From an uncultured Bacteroides sp. (lineage in GTDB: Bacteria > Bacteroidota > Bacteroidia > Bacteroidales > Bacteroidaceae): a stretch of 6,914 nt of DNA. Location of the stretch: NCBI GenBank assembly GCA_900557355.1, contig USSR01000373.1:1-6914 (forward strand). Reading direction: 5' to 3'. A model generated the notes under the pieces. The model was not told the DNA's origin and did not search any database. It worked only from the letters and a program-made list of their open reading frames with translations. Below are positions 1 through 6,914 of the stretch, one piece after another. Both the position numbers and the translations under genes were made by a program. Position 1 is the stretch's first letter; each line of letters starts with the position of its first letter.

Positions 1-2514
1 ACACTCGATATGGCGGATATTGCTTCTATCGAAGTATTGAAAGATGCCGCTTCCGCCGCTATCTACGGTTCACGTGCAGCGAATGGCGTCATTTTGGTAA
101 CGACCAAAGAAGGAAATGCCAGCAAAGCGAAATACAGTGTGAAAGCCTCTACCGGATTAAAGTGGGCGTATAAACTGCATCCGATCATGAGTTCGAAAGA
201 CTATTATAACATGATGGGCTATGAAGCCGCCTTGCAAAACAAATCCATAGCAGCCAACGACGAAGCCTTCGGACTTATCAATAATTATACCGACTGGCAA
301 CGGGAAGGATTGCAGGACACTCCACAGATTCATCAGGTGCAACTCTCCGTATCGGGCGGCAAAAAAGACATTACGTATTACATCTCCGGCAACTATGCAC
401 AGGAAGACGGTATTATGATTAACAGCAACTACAAACGTCTGAACCTTCGTTCGCGCATCAACGCGAAGTTGTCCAAACGGGTAGATCTTAGCCTGAACGT
501 AGCTCCGTCCTACACCAAAACGGAAACACCGTCAACCAACTTCATCGATTTCTACCGTACACCGTCTTTCATGCCGGTACGTCATACGGAAGAAACGGCA
601 GCCCTCACAGGAAAAGCCATCGGTTCGTGGGCACGCGGTAGCGATTTCAGTAACATCATGTACACACGTGAAGACGGTACGCAAGTGAAAGCCAGTCCGT
701 TCAACACCAGCAACAACAATCCGAAGTCATTGATGGATACCGAAGAACGTTTCAAAGAAGACTATAACCTGCAAGCCAATTCCTCTATCAATGTGCAAAT
801 CATGAAAGGCTTGACTTTTACCACTTCCAACGGTTTCTACATTAAATACCGTCAGAACAACGAATACCGTAACTACGAATCCCGCAAAGACGAAGAGTCG
901 GCTATGGGTACTTACAAAAACCGTCTCTATGTCGACTTGTTGAGTGAAAACACACTGAACTACATCGGCAAGAAAGGTAAGCATGATTATGCAGCCTTAT
1001 TGGGTTACACCGCACAGACTACCTCGGAAACGACAGCCAGCATCGTAGGTCTGGGCTTCCCTACCGATTATGTGCATACGCTCAATGCGGCCACTTCTTT
1101 CGACGTCAGCCAAACGAACACCATTAAGTTCCGTACCGCTATGATGTCTGCCCTTGCACGTGTCAATTACAGCTATGCTGACAAATATCTTGTTTCCGCC
1201 AGTCTGCGTACGGACGGTAGTTCCCTTTTTGCCGACGGTAAACAGTGGGGTTGGTTCCCTTCCGTATCACTCGGATGGCGTGCTTCGGAAGAAGCCTTCC
1301 TGAAAGGCGTAAGCTGGCTGAATATGCTGAAGCTGCGTGCCAGCTTTGGTGTGACGGGTAACAATAATATTCCTGCCAACTCTTATTATAATCTGCTTTA
1401 CGCCAGCAACTATGCGTTGGGTAGCGGCACAGGCGCACTGATCCCCGGACTGGGTAAGACTACCTCTACCAAAGGTAACCATGACATCACTTGGGAACAG
1501 ACGTACGAATACAACGCCGGTATCGACTTCAGCGCACTGGACAACCGTATCAGCCTGACTCTGGAAGGCTACTATTCCATCACCAAACAATTGCTGTTCA
1601 AACAACCGGTCGTTTCTTTCATGGGTTACAGTGATTACTGGAACAATATCGGACGTATCCGCAACAGTGGTATTGAAATCGAGTTGAACACGCACAACAT
1701 TCGCACCAAGAACTTCGAATGGACTACTTCGTTCAATCTCTCGTCCAACTTCAACAAGCTGCTCGAACTGTCCGGCGAAGAGAGACTGATCTCTACCGGC
1801 GAACGTAATGAAACATATCTGGCGCAAGTAGGACACCGTGCCATCTCATTCTTCGGTTACAAAACCGACGGTGTTTATCTTAACCAGGCGGATCTCGACG
1901 CTTCCCCACACTTGGCAAGTGCCACACCGGGCAGTCTCAAGATTGTAGACATCAATGATGACGGCGTTATCAACGACAAAGACCGTACCGTCATCGGTAA
2001 CCCCTTCCCGAAAGCAACCTGGGGTATCTCAAATACTTTCAGATGGAAAGGTTTCGATCTTTATTTCCTCATTCAAGGGGTAAGCGGACTGGATGTATTC
2101 AATGGCGACGGCTACTACACCGAATCCAAGAAGTTCAACCGCAATTATGTGAAAGACCGTTGGATCAGTGCCGAATATCCGGGTGACGGACGTACTCCTA
2201 CTGTCGGTTCGGCAGGTATTTCATGGGAGTTCACCGACTATATGATTGAAGACGGTTCATTCGTGGCTCTGCGTGATGTAGTTCTCGGTTATACCTTCGA
2301 CAAGAAAAAGTTGAAAAAGGCAGGACTCAATTCACTCCGCCTTTATGCTTCCGGTCAGAACCTGCTCTACTTCTGGGGAAAAAGCTACCGGGGAATCAAT
2401 CCCGAAGCCCGTGTTACTACAGGCTCCTACTCTTCCCCATTGGTCAACGGATACCAGCGTGGAGGATTCCCGATACAGTCTACCGTCAATATCGGATTTG
2501 AACTTAACTTCTAA
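1..2514 (+). CDS. SusC/RagA-family TonB-dependent outer-membrane transporter, 5' end missing
   Basis: Outer-membrane beta-barrel importer that takes up oligosaccharides using TonB energy, in complex with the SusD-like protein encoded next. The frame is open from base 1 (T-L-D before the first Met), so the ATG at 10 is an internal codon and the true start lies upstream. The fragment opens in the plug domain with the SusC hallmark IEVLKDAASAAIYGSRAANG followed by VILVTT (about 31-105). The rest is the barrel, with typical SusC segments such as FPSVSLGWRASEEAF (1255-1299), LRASFGVTGNNNIP (1336-1377), DINDDGVINDKD then RTVIGNPFP (1948-2010), and a last strand NIGFELNF ending in Phe, as expected for BAM-dependent insertion. 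About 837 codons are present. Against a usual length near 1000-1100, some 200 residues are missing: signal peptide, carboxypeptidase-regulatory-like domain, TonB box and early plug. No frameshift is seen. Family certain; substrate unknown. Confidence 0.97.
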   Translation, partial: TLDMADIASIEVLKDAASAAIYGSRAANGVILVTTKEGNASKAKYSVKASTGLKWAYKLHPIMSSKDYYNMMGYEAALQNKSIAANDEAFGLINNYTDWQREGLQDTPQIHQVQLSVSGGKKDITYYISGNYAQEDGIMINSNYKRLNLRSRINAKLSKRVDLSLNVAPSYTKTETPSTNFIDFYRTPSFMPVRHTEETAALTGKAIGSWARGSDFSNIMYTREDGTQVKASPFNTSNNNPKSLMDTEERFKEDYNLQANSSINVQIMKGLTFTTSNGFYIKYRQNNEYRNYESRKDEESAMGTYKNRLYVDLLSENTLNYIGKKGKHDYAALLGYTAQTTSETTASIVGLGFPTDYVHTLNAATSFDVSQTNTIKFRTAMMSALARVNYSYADKYLVSASLRTDGSSLFADGKQWGWFPSVSLGWRASEEAFLKGVSWLNMLKLRASFGVTGNNNIPANSYYNLLYASNYALGSGTGALIPGLGKTTSTKGNHDITWEQTYEYNAGIDFSALDNRISLTLEGYYSITKQLLFKQPVVSFMGYSDYWNNIGRIRNSGIEIELNTHNIRTKNFEWTTSFNLSSNFNKLLELSGEERLISTGERNETYLAQVGHRAISFFGYKTDGVYLNQADLDASPHLASATPGSLKIVDINDDGVINDKDRTVIGNPFPKATWGISNTFRWKGFDLYFLIQGVSGLDVFNGDGYYTESKKFNRNYVKDRWISAEYPGDGRTPTVGSAGISWEFTDYMIEDGSFVALRDVVLGYTFDKKKLKKAGLNSLRLYASGQNLLYFWGKSYRGINPEARVTTGSYSSPLVNGYQRGGFPIQSTVNIGFELNF

Positions 2515-2534
2515 TCACCTTAAAACGTACAGTA
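2515..2534 (+). promoter_or_regulatory. Leader before the susD-like gene, resembling the leader of the next gene
   Basis: The 20-base gap reads ACCTTAAAACG then TACAG just before the ATG at 2535. The gap before the gene at 4045 has almost the same pattern (ACCTTTAAAACG, then AAAACAG). No purine-rich Shine-Dalgarno sequence is present, as is common in Bacteroidetes, where A-rich leaders help initiation. No -33/-7 promoter motif and no hairpin fit in the gap. The role is inferred only from similarity and position. Confidence 0.3.
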
Positions 2535-4025
2535 ATGAAACTAAAACATATATTTACCGCCAGTCTGTCCGCTTGTGTATTGGGTCTTTCTTCCTGCGAC
2601 CTCAACATTACACCGGACTCCTATATCCCCGACGGTTCATTCTACAAGAATGAAGCCGAAATGAATACTGCCGTCATCGGTTGCTACGGAGGAATGCAGG
2701 CTCCATTGAATATCGAATGGACATTGACCGAACTGCGTGCCGACAATACGCGTATGAACAGCAACAGTTCGACCAACGATGCGTTCCTGCAACAACAGGC
2801 GCTGGACCTCGGTACCATGGATGCCAGCAATGCCAACATACGTACTTACTGGGAAGCTACTTACAGCAATATCAACAGTTGCAATAACGTATTGGCTCCC
2901 GAGAATCTGGCTGTCGTAGCCAACGAGAAGAAACGGGCACAATTTGAAGGAGAAGTACGTTTCATCCGTGCATACCATTACTTCAACCTCGTACGTCTTT
3001 TCGGCCCTACCTTCATTGTTACGGAGGAATTGAGCGTGGCTGAAGCCATGAAAAAAGATCGTAGCAGCGTGGAAGCGACTTACAAGCAGATTATCGACGA
3101 CCTTCAAAGATCCGTTGACAACTTGGAAGGAATTACATACGACATAGCAGACTTGGGACGGGTGACGCAGGCAGCGGCTCAATCCCTGCTGGCCAAAGTT
3201 TACCTGACTCTTGGGAAATATACGGAAGCCAAGAGCTTACTCAAAGCTGTGGTGGATGTAAAAGGAGATCAGTTGACGGTTAGTTATTCCGATGTATTCG
3301 ATATTTCCAAAGAAATGAACGATGAGATTATCTTTGCCATCCGCTATAAATCCGGTAGTCTGGGTATCGGCTCGCCTTTTGCCAATACTTTTGCTCCTAC
3401 CAAGAGCGGCGCCAATGTAGTGACGGGTGACGGTGACGGACGTAACTATCCGACAACAGAAGTTCTCGGAATTTATCCGGAAGGTGATTTGCGTAAGGAT
3501 GCCAGCGTGACCGACCATTATATCGATCCGAGCAAGAAAGACCCGGTGGTCATTTCAGATCAATCGGCTTATATCAAGAAGTTCGTTTCTCCCGTGAGCG
3601 TACGTTATGATGGAGAAAACGACTGGCCTGTCATTCGTCATGCCGACGTGCTGCTTATGTATGCCGAAGTGTTGAACGAAACAGATGGCCCCGCCACCGG
3701 ACTTCCTTATCTCAACGAAGTGCGCCGCCGTGCCGGACTGGCTGCCATAGCTGCTTCTGAAGTGCCTGTGAGATATGCTTTCCGCGAAAAACTGGAAAAA
3801 GAACGCCGTCTGGAACTGGCATTCGAAAACCAACGTTGGTTCGACCTCTTGCGTTGGGGCAAAGCAGTGGAAGTAGTCAACAAGCAAATCACCGAAACGG
3901 AAGGTTTCTATAACAAATATGCTTTCACCGTGAATAAGATTGCCGACTGGCAACTACTGCTTCCTATCCCGCAAAGCGTGATAGACAATAATCCGAGCGT
4001 AGTTACCCAGAACCCCAATTACTAA
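2535..4025 (+). CDS. SusD/RagB-family surface glycan-binding lipoprotein
   Basis: Surface lipoprotein that caps the SusC barrel and delivers glycan to it. The 496-residue length is normal for the family. A lipoprotein signal peptide ends in LSSC, with Cys21 the predicted lipidated residue. Family landmarks in order: the early helix FYKNEAEMNTAVIGCYGGM (37-55); FEGEVRFIRAYHYFNLVRLF (137-156); a TPR-like helical section including TQAAAQSLLAKVYLTLGKY (211-229); the C-terminal RagB/SusD part with VIRHADVLLMYAEVLNE (366-382), YLNEVRRRAGL (392-402), EKERRLELAFENQRWFDLLR (421-440); and the closing LLPIPQSVIDNNP (475-487) and TQNPNY. The ATG at 2535 gives a proper signal peptide and lies 20 bases after the susC stop, so the two genes are probably cotranscribed. 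The ligand cannot be read from sequence, because SusD binding residues vary by PUL. Confidence 0.97.
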   Translation: MKLKHIFTASLSACVLGLSSCDLNITPDSYIPDGSFYKNEAEMNTAVIGCYGGMQAPLNIEWTLTELRADNTRMNSNSSTNDAFLQQQALDLGTMDASNANIRTYWEATYSNINSCNNVLAPENLAVVANEKKRAQFEGEVRFIRAYHYFNLVRLFGPTFIVTEELSVAEAMKKDRSSVEATYKQIIDDLQRSVDNLEGITYDIADLGRVTQAAAQSLLAKVYLTLGKYTEAKSLLKAVVDVKGDQLTVSYSDVFDISKEMNDEIIFAIRYKSGSLGIGSPFANTFAPTKSGANVVTGDGDGRNYPTTEVLGIYPEGDLRKDASVTDHYIDPSKKDPVVISDQSAYIKKFVSPVSVRYDGENDWPVIRHADVLLMYAEVLNETDGPATGLPYLNEVRRRAGLAAIAASEVPVRYAFREKLEKERRLELAFENQRWFDLLRWGKAVEVVNKQITETEGFYNKYAFTVNKIADWQLLLPIPQSVIDNNPSVVTQNPNY

Positions 4026-4044
4026 CCTTTAAAACGAAAACAGC
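4026..4044 (+). promoter_or_regulatory. Leader before the first IPT lipoprotein gene
   Basis: This 19-base gap follows the susD TAA. It carries CCTTTAAAACG and a CAG close to the ATG, matching the leader of the susD-like gene apart from one extra T and small changes in spacing. It is too short for a promoter plus a terminator, which supports cotranscription. It may be a shared translation-initiation context or chance in A-rich sequence. Confidence 0.3.
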
Positions 4045-5589
4045 ATGAAAAATAAACTTCATTACTTCATCCTCCTTTTCGTACTTGCGGCACTGACGGG
4101 CTGCAACGAAAAGTTGAGTATTGAAACTGAAATACAAGGTGCACCGGAAATCAGTGAGTTTACCCCAACCAGCGGAAAAGCCGGTACGGAGATTACGGTG
4201 AAAGGTAGTAATCTGCGCGATATCGTTTCTGCAACCATCGGTGGTGTAGAAAGCCAGATACTTTATAAACTGTCACAACAGGAAATCGTGATTGTTGTGC
4301 CACGTGAAGGAACAAAAAGCGGAAAAATCGTGCTTGCCACTTCCCGCAAGGACGATGCCGGCGAAAGCACCCGCGCAGAAAGTGCGCAATCATTCTCCGT
4401 CACCTATCCTACTCCACGTGTGACTGACTTCCCGAAAGGTGGAAGAGTAGGAAACAACGTCGAGATTTTGGGAGCTGACCTGGACATTATCTCAAAGGTC
4501 TTTATGGGCGACGAAGAGGGAGAGATCATTTATCAGAGTGAAAAAGAGATTGCGGTAAAAGTGCCGTTTATTATTGATGACGAGGCAACTGTATCATTAA
4601 AGTACGCCAACCAAACAGGAGGCGAATCTGAAATCAAAGGAGAGTCCGGTGACTTTATAGTAGAGAAAGATGAACCGGAAATAGAGAAGATAGATCAGGA
4701 AAGTCTAATGGAAAGAAGCCTGCTCACATTGGGCGGCAAAAACCTCAATCTGATTGAGTATATCTATTTCGGAGAAGAAAAGTATGCACCGGTCAGCCAG
4801 AATGGAAGTACCATTGTTTTCAGAGTACCCACTTTGCCGGAGACACGCACTGTGAAGATTAAAGTGACCTATTATAGAGAAACGAAGGAAATTATCTTAT
4901 CCGACGCTTGCGAGGTGATTCGCATGAAGAACTTGTTCAGTGCCAATCAGGCAATAGGAACACGTAACAGCAAGTATGGTTATGGTAGTATGCTCAACGG
5001 TAATTCTGCGGACGGCAATCCGATATGCACTCCTTGCGTACTGAAAGAGGAAGAGAATTTTGATAAGATAGACTTCGCCGGATATGTGAACAGCGGACTC
5101 GACTTTGCACTCAATTCACCGGATGCGATACTTAATCCTGATCCTGCCAACACCAAAAACAACTTGAAGAATTACTGGTGCGGAACAGCGGCTGTGCCTA
5201 ATGCGGAAAACTTCACGATATTTGCTCCTTTCACGGCAGTACAAACAAGATTCTTTGTTTTGAATCCTACCACTCATGCCGCGCTTATCGAACAAATCAG
5301 AGCAGGCAGAGATCAACTGGAAATCACTCCGTCACTCTTTACCAGTCTGAATATAACCAAGAGTTCTGCACGTACGCGCAAATCGACAGAAGCAGCAGGT
5401 ACTGTAAGCGAACAGATATTTGATAAAGGCAGTGTAGTCGTATTCTACAATAACCACAAGGATAAATATGGTATTCTTGATATTCTGGATGTATTCGTAG
5501 ATTACAGTCAGACCAACAACATCAATAACGGCGACAAGAATAATCAAGGTATCGCCTACATTACATTCGATGTTTACTATCAACGCTAA
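4045..5589 (+). CDS. IPT/TIG-domain surface lipoprotein in SusE position (putative surface glycan-binding protein)
   Basis: Probable outer-surface lipoprotein that captures glycan for the SusC/SusD pair; the function is inferred from position and architecture. The signal peptide ends in LTGC, with Cys20 lipidated. Three Ig-like IPT/TIG domains follow. Domain 1 (about 33-121) has ISEFTPTSGKAGTEITVKGS and NLRDIVSATIGG. Domain 2 (about 122-207) has VTDFPKGGRVGNNVEILGA then DLDIISKVFMGD. Domain 3 (about 210-291) has LLTLGGKNLNLIEYIYFGE. The last 220 residues (about 294-514) are a separate, probably beta-rich domain with ICTPC (327-331), IDFAGY, LNPDPAN (363-369), NYWCG (376-380) and a final KYGILDILDVFVDY and AYITFDVYYQR. 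A basic, Ser-rich stretch (KSSARTRKS, 439-447) looks like an exposed loop. The C-terminal domain is the likely ligand-binding part, as in multi-Ig SGBPs of other PULs, but I do not recognise its family. The ATG at 4045 is chosen because it yields the signal peptide. Confidence 0.88.
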   Translation: MKNKLHYFILLFVLAALTGCNEKLSIETEIQGAPEISEFTPTSGKAGTEITVKGSNLRDIVSATIGGVESQILYKLSQQEIVIVVPREGTKSGKIVLATSRKDDAGESTRAESAQSFSVTYPTPRVTDFPKGGRVGNNVEILGADLDIISKVFMGDEEGEIIYQSEKEIAVKVPFIIDDEATVSLKYANQTGGESEIKGESGDFIVEKDEPEIEKIDQESLMERSLLTLGGKNLNLIEYIYFGEEKYAPVSQNGSTIVFRVPTLPETRTVKIKVTYYRETKEIILSDACEVIRMKNLFSANQAIGTRNSKYGYGSMLNGNSADGNPICTPCVLKEEENFDKIDFAGYVNSGLDFALNSPDAILNPDPANTKNNLKNYWCGTAAVPNAENFTIFAPFTAVQTRFFVLNPTTHAALIEQIRAGRDQLEITPSLFTSLNITKSSARTRKSTEAAGTVSEQIFDKGSVVVFYNNHKDKYGILDILDVFVDYSQTNNINNGDKNNQGIAYITFDVYYQR

Positions 5590-5601
5590 AAAAGAAAGAA
5601 C

Positions 5602-6914
5602 ATGAAAAAAAGAAATTATACATTAACCACCGCATTGACGGCAGCCTTGTGCTGCCTGATATGCCTGCTGAACGGATGCACCCGCGATAATGATATTGAT
5701 ATTCCGCAAACGTCTGTCAACACCATGGGGGCAACAACCGTGCAACCGGGAGAAACCATCACTCTGACGGGTGACAATATGCATCTCATATCTAAAGTTT
5801 ACTTTGGTGATGTTACTACGTTAGATATCAAAACACCGCAGGCAGATCGTGACCATCAATCACTCACGGTTTACGTACCTACGGAAGTGTTCGAAGAGAC
5901 AAAAGCTGTTTCCCTTGCTGTACTTTACAACTCCGTTCATCGTCTCGTTGTGTGTGAGGAACTGACTGTTTACATTGCTCCTGTCATCCCGACTACTTCT
6001 ACCACCTTATCGGGTGAAGTGAAACCGGGGGATATCATCACGATTGCGGGAACGAACCTGAATATCATCAAGGCTATTCAAGCCAATGGAGAGTCTGTTA
6101 CGATTGACAATAAGAAGGCTACCGAAATCACTTTCAAAGCACCGGAAGTAGATGCCGATACCGAATTTACGATCACGCTTGTGTATGATAATTCGCTTGG
6201 AAACGATCAGAAATTGATAGTGCCGGGCAAATTTACGGTGAAAGAAGTTGTTCCCGGTGGTAGTGTGGCAAGTGACAGCCGGGAAGTGGAAACGGGGAAA
6301 GATGTCACGATTGAAGGGACTAATCTGAATGTAGTCAGCGCGGTTCGCCTGACAAAAGCAGGAGGCGTCTCGTCCGACATAGTCATAACCAATCCCGGAG
6401 CAACAGGTTTTACCTTCAAAGCACCGGAAGTGGATGCCGACACCGAATTTACAGTGACTCTGATTTATGGTAAAAGCGATAAAGAGACAGCCTCTATTGG
6501 TACGGTGAAAGTGAAGAAAGCCACGGTAGTACTTACTTATCTTTATTGGGAGAATATAACATTAGGAGCTCCGGCCACTGAATGTGCTCTTTTCGACGCT
6601 TCTGCAGGACGCACAATCACACCTTGCGACTTGTTTGATAATCAAGCAAATGTAGACTTTGCCATGGATGCTACTAGCAGCGCAGCAGCACGCCTGCTCA
6701 ATCCGGCCAACATCAACGATAATTTCATGAAGGCACAAATATGTGGTGATTCACCCCTATCCAGTGATGGCAAGGATTATTCCACTGTACGCACTTCGCT
6801 GAAAACTCAATTCAAGTTACTGAATTCAGGCAACGAAACTGAAAACACGTTGATTCAGAAAGTATTGAATGGCGAAATTACAGATATAAAGGAAGATATT
6901 GGCAGCCCCCATCG
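5602..6914 (+). CDS. Second IPT/TIG-domain surface lipoprotein, 3' end beyond window
   Basis: Putative surface glycan-binding lipoprotein and architectural paralogue of the preceding gene. It starts 12 bases after that gene's stop and stays open for 437 codons to the window edge. The signal peptide is unusually Cys-rich (CCLICLLNGC). The lipobox is LNGC with Cys26, followed by TRDNDIDI, an acidic tail consistent with surface export. Three IPT/TIG domains follow. Domain 1 (about 38-125) has VQPGETITLTGDNMHLISKV then YFGD. Domain 2 (about 128-213) has KPGDIITIAGTNLNIIKAI. Domain 3 (about 216-306) has ETGKDVTIEGTNLNVVSAV. Domains 2 and 3 share an exact 13-residue run, FKAPEVDADTEFT, at 178-190 and 272-284. 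From about 308 a C-terminal domain starts: YLYWENITLGAP, TITPCDLFD (338-346), NVDFAMD, LLNPANIND (365-373) and ICGD (380-383), matching motifs of the neighbour's C-terminal domain in the same order. By comparison roughly 80-110 residues are missing. Ligand unknown. Confidence 0.87.
   Translation, partial: MKKRNYTLTTALTAALCCLICLLNGCTRDNDIDIPQTSVNTMGATTVQPGETITLTGDNMHLISKVYFGDVTTLDIKTPQADRDHQSLTVYVPTEVFEETKAVSLAVLYNSVHRLVVCEELTVYIAPVIPTTSTTLSGEVKPGDIITIAGTNLNIIKAIQANGESVTIDNKKATEITFKAPEVDADTEFTITLVYDNSLGNDQKLIVPGKFTVKEVVPGGSVASDSREVETGKDVTIEGTNLNVVSAVRLTKAGGVSSDIVITNPGATGFTFKAPEVDADTEFTVTLIYGKSDKETASIGTVKVKKATVVLTYLYWENITLGAPATECALFDASAGRTITPCDLFDNQANVDFAMDATSSAAARLLNPANINDNFMKAQICGDSPLSSDGKDYSTVRTSLKTQFKLLNSGNETENTLIQKVLNGEITDIKEDIGSPH
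6133..6170 (+). repeat. Internal coding repeat, copy 1 (IPT domain 2)
   Basis: This 38-base segment encodes FKAPEVDADTEFT (residues 178-190 of the second IPT lipoprotein). It matches 6415-6452 at 36 of 38 bases, and both differences are synonymous (gta/gtg for Val, gat/gac for Asp). The copies are 282 bases (94 codons) apart, one IPT-domain period. Flanking sequence diverges quickly. Confidence 0.9.
6415..6452 (+). repeat. Internal coding repeat, copy 2 (IPT domain 3)
   Basis: Direct-repeat partner of 6133-6170, encoding the same 13 residues at positions 272-284. It occupies the equivalent place in the next IPT domain, just before the strand VTLIY (ITLVY in copy 1), so it is a domain-level duplication rather than a mobile or regulatory repeat. 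Confidence 0.9.

Noticed and set aside
10..12. ATG at position 10 as the start of the susC-like gene
   Set aside because: The frame is open upstream to base 1 and the sequence begins in the middle of the plug domain, so this Met is internal to a gene cut by the window edge.
1267..1836. Long antisense open frame (189 codons) inside the susC-like gene
   Set aside because: It lies opposite a strongly conserved barrel coding region, shows no recognisable motif and has no leader; it is a shadow of the real frame.
1948..1983. Dockerin domain fused to the transporter
   Set aside because: Only one loop is present and it sits within normal SusC barrel sequence, where this motif is usual.
2637..3182. 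Antisense open frame (181 codons) inside the susD-like gene
   Set aside because: It is fully covered by conserved SusD coding sequence and its translation has no family features.
2515..5601. Internal promoters or rho-independent terminators in the three gaps
   Set aside because: The gaps are 20, 19 and 12 bases with no inverted repeat followed by a T-run and no room for a Bacteroides -33/-7 promoter.
6207..6443. Antisense open frame of 78 codons in the second IPT lipoprotein gene
   Set aside because: It overlaps IPT domains 2-3, whose + strand reading has clear repeats; the reverse frame has none.
6133..6452. Direct repeats as a CRISPR array or insertion-sequence ends
   Set aside because: There are only two copies, in frame, one protein-domain period apart, with synonymous differences, which fits coding domain duplication.
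6523..6914. Premature truncation of the second IPT lipoprotein
   Set aside because: No stop codon occurs; the frame is simply cut by the window edge.

Overview
The window reads as one continuous stretch of a Bacteroidales (probably Bacteroides or a close relative) polysaccharide utilization locus (PUL). The evidence is a SusC-type TonB-dependent transporter followed directly by its SusD partner. Two further lipoproteins sit in the SusE/SusF position, and there are very short A-rich gaps and no strong Shine-Dalgarno sequences. All genes are on the + strand, with gaps of 20, 19 and 12 bases and no visible terminator or promoter between them, so they are probably one transcript that begins upstream of the window.

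Layout: 1-2514 is the 3' part of a susC-like gene, with the N-terminal region and the first part of the plug outside the window. 2535-4025 is a complete susD-like gene. 4045-5589 is a complete lipoprotein with three predicted IPT/TIG (Ig-like) domains and a C-terminal domain of about 220 residues that I cannot assign to a named family. From 5602 to the window end is a second lipoprotein with the same plan, three IPT/TIG domains and a related C-terminal domain, cut off by the 3' edge. There is no gene-free stretch over 300 bases.

How they work together (family knowledge plus inference): the two IPT lipoproteins would extend from the outer membrane and capture glycan at the cell surface. SusD would act as the hinged lid over the SusC barrel, and SusC would import oligosaccharides using TonB energy. 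The window contains no glycoside hydrolase, polysaccharide lyase, sulfatase or regulator, so the substrate cannot be read from it.

The least ordinary part is the pair of tandem surface lipoproteins. They share domain architecture and a C-terminal module with matching motifs (TPC, a DFA segment, LNP..AN, CG). The second also carries a nearly identical 38-base repeat between its second and third IPT domains, which suggests recent domain duplication or conversion. Otherwise the region is a conventional PUL core.
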